Source: Larkinella rosea
Lineage (GTDB): Bacteria; Bacteroidota; Bacteroidia; Cytophagales; Spirosomataceae
Direction of reading: 5' to 3'
DNA: 64,000 nt
Assembly: GCF_003858635.1 (NCBI RefSeq)
Contig: NZ_RQJO01000007.1
Span: 1,117,941-1,181,940, forward strand
A program made the translations under genes and the position numbers. The notes beneath the pieces were generated by a model. It ran no database searches. It saw only the letters and a list, made by a program, of their open reading frames with translations, and was not told the origin of the DNA. Shown here in pieces: positions 20,337-29,454 of the stretch. Positions within the stretch are counted from its first letter, which is position 1. Each line of letters starts with the position of its first letter.

Positions 20337-22133
20337 ATGTCCTTCGCGCCACACCGTCGTACGCACCTCTTCATCCTGGTCGGAATTATGCTTCTGGCAT
20401 TTGTTCTCCGAATGTACCGCTTAGATGCTTACGGTTTATGGTTTGACGAAAAATCGACCCTGCTCGTCAGCCAGGGCATTGTGCTGGAAGGTTCGAATCA
20501 GAAAGATGTATTCGATAAAGCGACCACCGGTTATTTTACTCCCCGGGAATTCTGGAAACCCAAAACGATCGACGACTTCATTGAGGCCAATATCCGGGGT
20601 GACATTGGCAACAGTCCGGCCTATTACGGTCTGATCTGGCTCTGGATGAAGTTGTTCGGCCTGAGTGATTTCTCGCTCCGTTTTTTCTCCGTCATTTTCA
20701 GCCTGCTAACGATTCCGTTACTCTATCAGTTCGTAACCCGGCATTTCCGAATGGAGCCCGAACCGGCTTCCCGCCTGGCGTTGATTACCTGCTTTCTGGC
20801 CGCTATCGAACCTTTTTTTGTCGTGCAAAGCCACATCGCCCGCAATTACACCATGACGTTCTACCTGACGTTGCTGGCCACCCACGTCTTTCTGCTGCTG
20901 CTTGAAAAAGAAAGCCCCGGACAACGCCGGACACCCACCCGCTTGTACGTAATCTACAGCTTTCTGGTGGCGGTGTCGCTGCTTTCGCATTACCTGACTT
21001 TGACGGTTTTTCTGGGTCATGGTTTATACGCCTTACTGTATGTTCGTAAAGGCTGGACGTGGGCTCGCCTGGCGCTTTCTGCCGTCATCGCTGTGGGTTT
21101 TGTCTCACTCTGGTTTATATACGGCGGGGGGAAATACACGTTTTTCAGCCTGAACAATCAGGCGAAACAGTACCTCAGTCTCGCCCTGACCAATCCGGTC
21201 AATAACGGTTTTGGCTTGATTTTACCGGCTACGGTTCCCAATGTCTTCTGGCGCTCGTTACCGGTTTTTAGTGATCTTCTCCTATTTACGAATGGTTTGG
21301 CCACGGCGGTGGTTGGGTATCGCAATTTTGCGATTGCCCTGGTGCTTGGACTGGTCGCAACCGGTTGGCTCATCCGGTTCCGCAACCAGCGGCAACCGCC
21401 GATCTGGGTTAAATTCGGCTTTCCGTTGGTTCTGGCAGTTGGTCTACCGTTTTACAGCATTAATCCGGGTCAGCACCTGGTTTTATCGGCGGCTGTGCCT
21501 TTTTTTTATTTGATGGGGTCCGCCATGCGGGAAGATGTCGATCGACGCAACCGGCCGCTGCTGGTTTTTTTGGTGATCATGTCGTTGGTTCCGACTTTCT
21601 TTCTCCTGTTCATGGCCTTCCGATCGGGCCATACCTACGGCATTACGCAACGGTATTCGGGTTTTTCGTTTCCCTACGTTTTTATTCTTATTGCGCTGAT
21701 GGTGATGAAAATCGCGTCCCTGCGACCCTGGTTTCGCAATCCACTGGCGGTGGTGCTGGGCGTTCAGGCGGTTTTTCTGACCATGCTCTTTCAACGAATT
21801 TTCAATGATACGGAATCGAAGTATTCGGCGGCCCCGTTGAACCGCCAACCCAACCCGTTCTGGACCTCGGCAAGGAAGATTCAGGAATTGTATGCGCCGG
21901 GCGATACGGTTTTGTACCCGTCGCTACGCCGGCACGAATATTCCGAGATTGACAGGATTGGCCGGAGTTTTTCGGTTATTGATGCCCAACTCGTCAATGT
22001 TTATTTACCCAACGAAGCTACCTATTATCAACGCATTGACCCCAACGAACCGGATAAAATTGTACTCATCAAAGGCAAGACGGGCCAGAAAATCACTATC
22101 TTTGACCTTGAAGGAATGAAATACCGGTATTAA
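20337..22133 (+). CDS. GT-C (family 39-like) membrane glycosyltransferase
   Basis: 598 residues with about 11-12 hydrophobic helices. The first extracytoplasmic loop carries the acidic GT-C motif (LWFDEKSTL), and the N-terminal half resembles ArnT/PMT-type enzymes (NSPAYYGLIWLWMKLFG). A soluble C-terminal tail follows the last helix. Such enzymes move a sugar from a polyprenyl-phosphate carrier to a lipid, glycan or protein on the periplasmic face. The stop is followed after 1 bp by the transketolase N-subunit gene, so the two are almost certainly co-transcribed. Confidence 0.85.
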   Translation: MSFAPHRRTHLFILVGIMLLAFVLRMYRLDAYGLWFDEKSTLLVSQGIVLEGSNQKDVFDKATTGYFTPREFWKPKTIDDFIEANIRGDIGNSPAYYGLIWLWMKLFGLSDFSLRFFSVIFSLLTIPLLYQFVTRHFRMEPEPASRLALITCFLAAIEPFFVVQSHIARNYTMTFYLTLLATHVFLLLLEKESPGQRRTPTRLYVIYSFLVAVSLLSHYLTLTVFLGHGLYALLYVRKGWTWARLALSAVIAVGFVSLWFIYGGGKYTFFSLNNQAKQYLSLALTNPVNNGFGLILPATVPNVFWRSLPVFSDLLLFTNGLATAVVGYRNFAIALVLGLVATGWLIRFRNQRQPPIWVKFGFPLVLAVGLPFYSINPGQHLVLSAAVPFFYLMGSAMREDVDRRNRPLLVFLVIMSLVPTFFLLFMAFRSGHTYGITQRYSGFSFPYVFILIALMVMKIASLRPWFRNPLAVVLGVQAVFLTMLFQRIFNDTESKYSAAPLNRQPNPFWTSARKIQELYAPGDTVLYPSLRRHEYSEIDRIGRSFSVIDAQLVNVYLPNEATYYQRIDPNEPDKIVLIKGKTGQKITIFDLEGMKYRY

Positions 22134-22134
22134 A

Positions 22135-22950
22135 ATGACTTCACCAGCAATAACAACCGATCTTACAACCCTTAGCGGCCAACTGCGGCTGAAGGTTCTG
22201 GAATTGTATAATATGGCGCATGCCGGTCACATCGGCTGCTCGCTGAGTTGCCTCGATATGATGATTGCTACGTTGATTCTTCGCAAACAGGAAGAAGATA
22301 CGTTCATTCTGTCGAAAGGTCACGCGGCTGCCGCTTTGTACGTGTGCCTCAATCATTTGGGCGAGATTTCGGATGAACAACTTCATTCGTTCTACAAAAA
22401 CGGCACCACGCTGCCCGCTCACCCCGCTCCTAACAAACACAAAGGCATTCCGTTTGCCACCGGTTCCCTCGGACACGGTTTTCCGATTGCGGCCGGAATC
22501 GCTCATGCCAATAAATTGCAGGGCAACCAACATGCCGTATACGTGCTGATGTCGGACGGCGAAACCAACGAAGGCACCACCTGGGAAGCTGCTCACTACG
22601 CTCTTCAGCAGGGGCTGGACAACCTGACGGTTTTAATCGACAAGAACGGTTTGCAGGGTTTCGGCCCTACTGCCGATGTCTTTGGCGACACGGCGGACGT
22701 AGTCAAGTGGCAGGCGATCGGGTTTGAGGTTGTCGAAGCGGATGGGCACGATGTGGAAGGCTTGATGGCTAAACTCGACACTTTGCGGCTGCAAACCAAT
22801 GGCAAACCTAAAGTAATTATCGCCCATACGGTGAAAGGAAAAGGCGTTTCGTACATGGAAAACCGGCTCGAATGGCATTACCTGCCCATGACGGCCGACC
22901 AGTACGCCCAGGCCTGCACTGACATCAACGACCGGTATTTTACCGCCTAA
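22135..22950 (+). CDS. Transketolase, N-terminal (thiamine diphosphate-binding) subunit
   Basis: 271 residues, equal to the first domain of a full transketolase. Visible: MAHAGHIGCSLS near the N-terminus, LSKGHAAAALY, GSLGHGFPIAAGIA, and the ThDP/metal motif MSDGETNEGTTWEAA followed by VLIDKNG. It cannot work alone; the partner is the C-terminal subunit at 25112-26026, separated by the epimerase-GT gene. Transfers a two-carbon ketol unit. Its place in a glycan locus suggests a dedicated sugar substrate rather than central metabolism, but that is inference. Confidence 0.93.
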   Translation: MTSPAITTDLTTLSGQLRLKVLELYNMAHAGHIGCSLSCLDMMIATLILRKQEEDTFILSKGHAAAALYVCLNHLGEISDEQLHSFYKNGTTLPAHPAPNKHKGIPFATGSLGHGFPIAAGIAHANKLQGNQHAVYVLMSDGETNEGTTWEAAHYALQQGLDNLTVLIDKNGLQGFGPTADVFGDTADVVKWQAIGFEVVEADGHDVEGLMAKLDTLRLQTNGKPKVIIAHTVKGKGVSYMENRLEWHYLPMTADQYAQACTDINDRYFTA

Positions 22951-22991
22951 ACCTGTCTCAACACAGGCTCGATCCATACTATTCATCCCGA

Positions 22992-24989
22992 ATGTCTCAA
23001 CAGATCCTACCGTACCAGGACCGCATCCTCCAACTCAAAGGCCCTATTTTTGTCTTCGGAGCCAGCGGTTTTATCGGTGCAAACTTATTCGATCAGATTT
23101 TTCAACTCCGCAAGGATTGCTACGCATTGACCCACGACGCTACCAAAGCCTGGCGGCTGAAACTGCTGAACGTGCCGGTCGAAAATGTCATCCACTGCGA
23201 TATCCTTTCCAACAATTCCGTTCAGGGAATTTTTGAACGCTATAAACCCCGCACCATCTTCAACCTGGCCGCTTATGGGGCGTATAGCAAACAGAAAAAC
23301 GTTAACCTGACCTACGAAACCAACGTCAACGGAACCGTCAATATCCTGGAAAACTGCACGCCCGAAACGGTTTACATTCACGCCGGAAGCAGCTCGGAAT
23401 ACGGTTTTAATTGCACCGCTCCGAAAGAGACCGACCGCGTCGAACCCAACAGCCACTACGCCGTTTCGAAGGTTTCGGCGGCTTACATGCTGGAATTTTA
23501 CGCCCGCGTTCATGGACTGAAAACACTGAATTTACGGTTGTACTCGATCTACGGCGGCTGGGAAGAACCGGACCGGCTCATTCCCCGGCTGGTGGAAGAA
23601 GCTCAGAAAAACACCCTGCCCCCGCTGGTCTCGCCCGATATCAGCCGCGATTTTGTCTACATCGACGACTGCGTCGAAGCCTTCGTTCAGGCGGCTTTGA
23701 AAGTGGATAAAACCATCAGCGGACGTTCCTATAATATTGCAACGGGTCAGAAAACGACCATGCGCGAGCTGGTCGACGAAACCCGTTCTACCTTTGCCCT
23801 GACGATTGAACCGGTTTGGGGAAGCATGGGAAACCGCCAGTGGGACCTCAGCGACTGGTACGGTGATCCGGCAGCTGCCCATGCCGACCTCGACTGGAAA
23901 GCCCGGACGCCCCTGACAGTCGGACTACGGAAAACCGCTGACTGGCAACTGCAAAACGAGTATTCCGCGCGCGTTCTCCCGGCGTTTGCCAATCCAACGC
24001 TCAACCCGGTTATCACCGCCATCATTGCCTGTTACAAAGACGCTCAGGCCATTCCGTTCATGTATGATCGGTTGGTCAAAACGTTCAACGAGATGAAAGT
24101 CCGCTACGAAATCATTTTCGTAAACGACAATTCGCCCGACAACCAGGAAGAAGTCATCGACGGGATTTGCGCAAAAGATCCCAACGTGATCGGCATTACG
24201 CACTCGCGCAATTTCGGTTCCCAATCGGCATTCCTGAGTGGTATGGAAATTTCGACCGGCGACGCTGTGGTGCTGATGGACGGCGATTTGCAGGATCCGC
24301 CCGAAATCATTCCCCAATTTTACGAAAAATGGCAAAAGGGCTTCGACGTTACGTATGGGGTTCGGGTGCAGCGCGAAATGCCGCCCCACGTTCATTTTTT
24401 CTATAAAACGTTCTACCGCTTATTTAAGAAAATGTCGTACATCAACATCCCGGTCGATGCCGGTGATTTTTCGATGATCGACCAGAAGGTGGTGCGCGAA
24501 CTCGTTGCCTTACCCGAAACCGAACAGTTTCTACGCGGGCTACGGGCGTGGGTCGGGTTTAAACAAACGGGTGTCGATTACGTTCGGCCGGAACGGATGT
24601 TCGGCGTTTCGACCAACAACTGGACAAAGAACATCTGGTGGGCGAAGAAAGCGATCTTCTCATTCAGTTTCGCTCCGCTGGAGTTAATGTCGTATGCCGG
24701 TTTTATCCTGACCGGTTTATCACTTCTGGGCATTATGTGGCAGATTCTGGCTAAATTTGTATTTTTCCCGAATACGCCTGCCGGTTTGTCGACGGTGATT
24801 ATTCTGGTGATGTTGTTCGGTGGCATCAACCTGCTAGGGGTGTCATTCCTGGGGGAATACATCAGCAAGATTTTCGAAGAAACCAAAAAACGGCCCAAGT
24901 TCATCCGAACGAAAGTTCGAAAAGGTGGGCAACTCTATAAAACAGCCTCCGAAATCCGGGCGCTGGTGGATGCGAGAAAAACAAAGTAG
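22992..24989 (+). CDS. Fusion of NAD-dependent sugar epimerase/dehydratase and GT2 membrane glycosyltransferase
   Basis: 665 residues. Residues about 15-320 are an extended SDR: Rossmann motif FGASGFIGANLF, SSSEYG, and the catalytic pair in YAVSKVSAAY, typical of nucleotide-sugar epimerases or dehydratases. After a short linker, residues about 335-570 are a GT2 domain like dolichyl/polyprenyl-phosphate sugar transferases (ITAIIACYKDAQAIPF, EIIFVNDNSPDN, VLMDGDLQDPPE). Two C-terminal helices follow (about 575-605 and 615-640), as in GtrB/ArnC-type enzymes. One chain would therefore make a modified NDP-sugar and load it on a lipid carrier. No frameshift is needed to join the parts. It lies between the two transketolase subunit genes. 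Confidence 0.92.
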   Translation: MSQQILPYQDRILQLKGPIFVFGASGFIGANLFDQIFQLRKDCYALTHDATKAWRLKLLNVPVENVIHCDILSNNSVQGIFERYKPRTIFNLAAYGAYSKQKNVNLTYETNVNGTVNILENCTPETVYIHAGSSSEYGFNCTAPKETDRVEPNSHYAVSKVSAAYMLEFYARVHGLKTLNLRLYSIYGGWEEPDRLIPRLVEEAQKNTLPPLVSPDISRDFVYIDDCVEAFVQAALKVDKTISGRSYNIATGQKTTMRELVDETRSTFALTIEPVWGSMGNRQWDLSDWYGDPAAAHADLDWKARTPLTVGLRKTADWQLQNEYSARVLPAFANPTLNPVITAIIACYKDAQAIPFMYDRLVKTFNEMKVRYEIIFVNDNSPDNQEEVIDGICAKDPNVIGITHSRNFGSQSAFLSGMEISTGDAVVLMDGDLQDPPEIIPQFYEKWQKGFDVTYGVRVQREMPPHVHFFYKTFYRLFKKMSYINIPVDAGDFSMIDQKVVRELVALPETEQFLRGLRAWVGFKQTGVDYVRPERMFGVSTNNWTKNIWWAKKAIFSFSFAPLELMSYAGFILTGLSLLGIMWQILAKFVFFPNTPAGLSTVIILVMLFGGINLLGVSFLGEYISKIFEETKKRPKFIRTKVRKGGQLYKTASEIRALVDARKTK

Positions 24990-24997
24990 AGAATTAG

Positions 24998-25101
24998 AGT
25001 TGTTTCGCGGAGGTAAGCGAAGAAAGGCAGAGTTGCGCAGAGTTTATTAACCAAATCTCCGCTTAACTTCGCTTTTCTCCGCTTACCTCCGCGAAACTAA
25101 A
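24998..25101. repeat. Intergenic palindromic repeat, family GTTTCGCGGAG, copy 2
   Basis: The outer arms include gtttcgcggaggtaagcg (25002-25019) and its perfect complement at 25080-25097. The centre shares cagagtttatta with copy 1 at 5988-6090. It starts 8 bp after the epimerase-GT stop and ends 10 bp before the transketolase C-subunit ATG, so it sits inside what otherwise looks like an operon. Confidence 0.92.
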
Positions 25102-25111
25102 ACCACTCCAC

Positions 25112-26026
25112 ATGCGGAAAGAATTTTCAGCCGCCATCGAGCGCATTGCCGCCACCGATGAGCGAATTATTTTCATCACGGGCGATCTGGGCTATGCTGC
25201 GCTCGAGAATGTTGCGGCTGCTCTGGGGCCCCGGTTCATCAATGCAGGTGTGGCCGAACAAAACATGGTCGGTGTAGCCGCCGGAATGGCGTATAAAGGC
25301 TATAAAGTATTCTGCTACAGCATTGCTCCTTTTGCGGTTTACCGCTGTCTGGAACAATTCCGGAACGACGTCTGCCTGCACAATCTGCCGGTTTTTATGG
25401 TCGGCAACGGGGGCGGTTATGGCTACGGCATTATGGGTTCTACCCACCACGCCATCGAAGATCTGGCGTGTTTAAGTGGCTTGCAAAACGTTAAAACCTG
25501 GATTCCGGCCTTCGCCGACGAGATCGATTCGGTGGTCGATGCCATTGTTGAGGAAGGGGGTCCGGCTTATTTACGGCTGGGCGCGGGTCCAAAAACGCCG
25601 GAAGGCAGTGAGCGAACCGGTTCATTCAGGAAAGTGGTGAGCAGCGAACATCCGAAAGGTACGGTGGTGGCGCTGGGCCCCGTAGCCGCCAATGTACTGA
25701 AAGCACTCCAGACTTCCGATGTGCTGGGCAACCAGTTCGATGTGTACACGGCGTTGAATCTGCCGCTCGATTTACCGACCGGTTTGGGCAAACAATGGGC
25801 CGAATCGCAGAACCTCCTGATTGTGGAAGAACACGTCAGCATCGGCGGACTGGCGCAGCAACTCTCCGTGAAATTGCTCGAAAATGGTCTGTCGTTCCGG
25901 CAGTTTGTCAGTCTGTCGGCGCAGGGGTATCCCGACGGGTTATACGGCGACCAGAGTTATCATCAGCAGCAATCCGGTTTGGATGCCGCGTCGATTCAGG
26001 AAAAACTGACGACATTTTTAAAATAA
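25112..26026 (+). CDS. Transketolase, C-terminal (pyrimidine-binding) subunit
   Basis: 304 residues, equal to the middle and C-terminal domains of transketolase. Visible: FITGDLGYAALEN, the catalytic Glu region INAGVAEQNMVGVAAGMA, YGIMGSTHHAIEDL, and a C-terminal domain with IVEEHVSIGGLAQQLS. It completes the enzyme begun at 22135-22950. ATG start just after palindromic repeat copy 2. Together with the N-subunit it is a two-chain transketolase of the sort seen in some surface-sugar and secondary-metabolite clusters. Confidence 0.93.
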   Translation: MRKEFSAAIERIAATDERIIFITGDLGYAALENVAAALGPRFINAGVAEQNMVGVAAGMAYKGYKVFCYSIAPFAVYRCLEQFRNDVCLHNLPVFMVGNGGGYGYGIMGSTHHAIEDLACLSGLQNVKTWIPAFADEIDSVVDAIVEEGGPAYLRLGAGPKTPEGSERTGSFRKVVSSEHPKGTVVALGPVAANVLKALQTSDVLGNQFDVYTALNLPLDLPTGLGKQWAESQNLLIVEEHVSIGGLAQQLSVKLLENGLSFRQFVSLSAQGYPDGLYGDQSYHQQQSGLDAASIQEKLTTFLK

Positions 26027-26072
26027 TCGGACCTCGCAGCGTGCATTTAAGCGGAGTGGGGCAATTGAGCAT

Positions 26073-27773
26073 ATGGAATCCAAAACACGGCCGTTTCCGG
26101 TGAAGGACATTCAACCAAAATCGGTTTCTATCTCGTCCCTGGTGCTGGGTGGGCTGGTTTTGCTGGGTCCGTTGCTGGTCTATGGCTGGGTGTTCAGTCG
26201 ATACGCGATCAACATTCCAAAGTTCGACGACCATGCGTTGAAATCGTTTCTTCTCAATCTGGAAAAAGCCGAATCGTTCCGTGATAAAGCCTACGAATTT
26301 TTCCGCCAGCACAACGAACACCGCATTGTCTACGACCGGTTGATTACCTGGCTCGATTATAACCTGACCGGAAAACTCAATTACATCCACCTGATGATCG
26401 TGGGTAACCTGAGTCTGGTTTTACTGTTGGCCGTCTTCGTCAGGGCCTTGCGCCGGGCGGGCGGAACGGTTTGGATGGCCTTGCCGGTTTCGCTCCTGCT
26501 GTTCAATCTGTCGCAGTGGGAAAATATGTTATGGGGCATGGCGGCCCTGCAAAATTTTACGGTCATTGCGCTGGCGGTGGCCACTTTCTACGAACTGGCT
26601 TTTCGAAACCGGGTGAGCTGGCTGGCTGTTCTGCTGGCCGTTGCCGCAACGCTGACGAGCGGGAATGGCCTGATGGTCTGGCCCGTAGGTCTCGTATTGA
26701 TTTTTTTGCGTCAGGATTATGTGGGTGTACTCCGCTGGCTGGCGGCTTTGGCGATTACGTTCCGACTTTATTTTCTCGGTTATAAAAGTCCACCCGGCAA
26801 CCCGGCGGATCAGGGCTCTTTAGCGGATCAACTTCACGGCTGGTTTCTTTTCAACGGGGCTTCAGCCGAGGCATTTCCGGTTCAGGATTTCATTCTGACT
26901 TGTGGAGTTTTGGGCGCCCTGCTGGTGGGGTTAACCGTGTGTATCGGTTTTCCGGTTTTGTGGAAGCGTTTCAAAGGCATCCCGCTGACGGAGTGGCAAT
27001 TGTTTTTGCTGGGCGGCACGGCATTCATCGTTGGCACCGGTTTGATCGTCGCTTTCAACCGGGTTGGTTTTGGGCTGGGAACGCTCACCACCAGTCGCTA
27101 CAAGATTTATTCCCTCACGCTATTATCCTTCCTGTTCACGTACGGAATTGCCCGAACCAGTCCGGCCCGTCGCCTGATCGTTACCGGTTTAGCAACAGGA
27201 TTTAGTTTTTTGATCGCATTTTTCTCGTACACCACCTACCTGGACGAAGCCATCAACCTGCGTCAGTATCTGGCAACCCGGCAATTCAACTGGACCTACA
27301 CCCAAAATCGCCCCGTTTCAACGATCGATCCGGATACGCGCAAGCTCATTGACAACGCCCCGGCCTTCTACGATTCGAAACGGAGCGATTTGTACCAAAT
27401 CCCGACTCGTTCCATGGCCGTTCGTCTGGACACGCTGTACAAAGAAAATGGTGAATACGTCCTGCGGCTCAATTCGTTTCCGGCGTTGGGGATTCGTGAC
27501 GAAGGAGCGTACCTGATTGCCCGCTCCAACCGCCGGGTTTATCTTTTTTCAACCCGACAAAATCTTTCCGGCAGCCGTCGAAGATGGTTTCATCCTGCCG
27601 CCACCTTTGGACCCGGTTTTACTGCCCAGATTCCCGAAACCGAGTTGGATGCCGGAACGTACGACCTGACGATTTTGTCGGTAAACTCCGCCGGCGAGTG
27701 GCAGTTTTATCCGACCGGGCGTCACCTAATTGGGACGGGTGAAACCGCTCCTGCAATCAAAAAAAATTGGTAG
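26073..27773 (+). CDS. Polytopic membrane protein, possible GT-C glycosyltransferase (paralogue 1)
   Basis: 566 residues with about 10 helices and a soluble C-terminal domain of about 150 residues. After the first helix comes NIPKFDDHALKSF, then HNEHRIVYDR and LTGKLNYIHL. The acidic pair in the first outer loop is typical of GT-C enzymes, but I recognise no named family. The next gene encodes a paralogue with the same motif order. It begins 46 bp after the transketolase C-subunit. Function as a carrier-lipid-dependent sugar transferase is inferred from topology and neighbours only. Confidence 0.7.
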   Translation: MESKTRPFPVKDIQPKSVSISSLVLGGLVLLGPLLVYGWVFSRYAINIPKFDDHALKSFLLNLEKAESFRDKAYEFFRQHNEHRIVYDRLITWLDYNLTGKLNYIHLMIVGNLSLVLLLAVFVRALRRAGGTVWMALPVSLLLFNLSQWENMLWGMAALQNFTVIALAVATFYELAFRNRVSWLAVLLAVAATLTSGNGLMVWPVGLVLIFLRQDYVGVLRWLAALAITFRLYFLGYKSPPGNPADQGSLADQLHGWFLFNGASAEAFPVQDFILTCGVLGALLVGLTVCIGFPVLWKRFKGIPLTEWQLFLLGGTAFIVGTGLIVAFNRVGFGLGTLTTSRYKIYSLTLLSFLFTYGIARTSPARRLIVTGLATGFSFLIAFFSYTTYLDEAINLRQYLATRQFNWTYTQNRPVSTIDPDTRKLIDNAPAFYDSKRSDLYQIPTRSMAVRLDTLYKENGEYVLRLNSFPALGIRDEGAYLIARSNRRVYLFSTRQNLSGSRRRWFHPAATFGPGFTAQIPETELDAGTYDLTILSVNSAGEWQFYPTGRHLIGTGETAPAIKKNW

Positions 27774-27774
27774 C

Positions 27775-29451
27775 ATGCTGGCATTCCGAAAAACCATCAC
27801 CGTTTTTTTACTGCTTACCCCGCTCGTTATCGTTTGCACAACGGTTTTTAACTATGCCATCGACCTGCCGTACTGGGACGATTACATTGTTCACTCCCAC
27901 CTGATTTCGTTAAAAAGTGATACGGGTATTTTTCGAAAACTGGGTCGTTTGTTCGATCAACACTGGGAGCACCGGATTGTCTGGACCCGCAGCCTTTTTT
28001 TTCTGTATTACAAACTCACCGGGCAGCTAAATTACTACAACCTGACGCTGGTAGGCTTCAGCGGGCTGGTTTTGCTGGTCGCAATTCTCTACGGGGCGTT
28101 CCGGAAAACCCGCCTGCCGCTTTTTTATTTTTTGCCGGTTCCCTTTCTGTTACTCAATCTCCAGTCGCACGAAAATCTTATCTGGGCGATGGCTTCGATC
28201 CAGAATTTTTACATTCTGGTTTTTGCGCTGGGCGCTTTTTATATGCTGGCCTACCCGACTCGCCGGGCATTCGGCGTAGCATTACTTCTGGCCGTCCTGG
28301 GCAGTTTTACGAGTGGGAACGGTTTTCTGATTTTTATGATTGGCGCGTTCCTCCTCTTCTGGCAGCACCAGTATCGGCGGGGAATCTGCTGGCTATTGGT
28401 CGGTCTTGGTTGCGTAATTGCGTACTTTTTCAACTATAATCGGGTTACATTTTTCCCTTCACCTTATTTATTCGGTTACCTGGAGTGGGTCAAAGCCTTT
28501 TTTGTTTTCGCCGGGGCGTTTGTCGATACCTATCCCTACACCAAACCGGTCGCCATTGGTTACGAAAACCCGGTCTGGCTAACCGTTACCCTGGGACTGC
28601 TGGTAATTGGATTTGCCAGTTGGTTCCTGCTTCATCTACTCCGAATCACATTTCCGTCCAGACGTCGCTCCACGCAAAAAGATCCCTGGTTCTGGCCCGT
28701 TTTTTTCTTGGGCAGCCTGCTTTTTCTGCTCGCCACCGACGCCATGACGGTCTACTCCCGCGTTGGTTTTGGCGGGGCAAGCTACATGCTTCAAAGTCGC
28801 TATAAAATCTATTCGGGACTTTTGCTCAGCATCAGTTACCTGGGCGCACTTTGGCGGTTTAAAAACGAGAACCAGCTGCCATACATCTGGGGCATTTGCC
28901 TGCTCAGTATTATTCCGATCAGCTTATACGCGGATTATCAATGCCTGGAAGGTGTCATCAATCAGCGACGGAAAACGGTTGCGGCTTACCTGACCTGGCG
29001 ATTGCAGACCCCCATGAACGAGCAACAATCTTTTGAATCCGTTTATCATCCCCACCCCTACCTTGATCCGTATCTTAGCGCCGTGCAGGCCACTCCCACC
29101 GATTCAACGGCGAAATTTGATCAGGTAAACGAGGAACATTTTTTTCTGAAAATCGCCAAAACGAAGGCGATCAACCCAACGCTGGATCGACCGGAAGAAG
29201 GCTCTTACATTGTTCTCCTGGGCGATTCGACCAGTTACATTTACCCGGCCCGACCGTTGCGACCGTATTCTGTTCAGGAAATGGCGGCAAAATCCGGCAA
29301 AAGTGGTTATTTTAGTTCGGCATTTCAGGCGCTGGTACCGAAAGAAACAACCGTTACGGGTTTGTACCGACTGGCGTTATTAACCAACCGCAACGATTCG
29401 CTTCGGTTGGAGCTGAGTCCGGCTGTTTTTCGTCACACCACTACATTTTAA
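27775..29451 (+). CDS. Polytopic membrane protein, possible GT-C glycosyltransferase (paralogue 2)
   Basis: 558 residues from ATG at 27775, 1 bp after the previous stop; an in-frame TTG further up would overlap that gene. Same layout as paralogue 1: first outer loop DLPYWDDYIVHSH, then HWEHRIVWTR, LTGQLNYYNL, FLLLNLQSHENLIWAM (compare FNLSQWENMLWGM in paralogue 1), GSFTSGNGFL, and a soluble C-terminal domain. The pair probably arose by tandem duplication and has diverged strongly. It is followed after 3 bp by the acyltransferase gene. Confidence 0.72.
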   Translation: MLAFRKTITVFLLLTPLVIVCTTVFNYAIDLPYWDDYIVHSHLISLKSDTGIFRKLGRLFDQHWEHRIVWTRSLFFLYYKLTGQLNYYNLTLVGFSGLVLLVAILYGAFRKTRLPLFYFLPVPFLLLNLQSHENLIWAMASIQNFYILVFALGAFYMLAYPTRRAFGVALLLAVLGSFTSGNGFLIFMIGAFLLFWQHQYRRGICWLLVGLGCVIAYFFNYNRVTFFPSPYLFGYLEWVKAFFVFAGAFVDTYPYTKPVAIGYENPVWLTVTLGLLVIGFASWFLLHLLRITFPSRRRSTQKDPWFWPVFFLGSLLFLLATDAMTVYSRVGFGGASYMLQSRYKIYSGLLLSISYLGALWRFKNENQLPYIWGICLLSIIPISLYADYQCLEGVINQRRKTVAAYLTWRLQTPMNEQQSFESVYHPHPYLDPYLSAVQATPTDSTAKFDQVNEEHFFLKIAKTKAINPTLDRPEEGSYIVLLGDSTSYIYPARPLRPYSVQEMAAKSGKSGYFSSAFQALVPKETTVTGLYRLALLTNRNDSLRLELSPAVFRHTTTF

Positions 29452-29454
29452 CTG

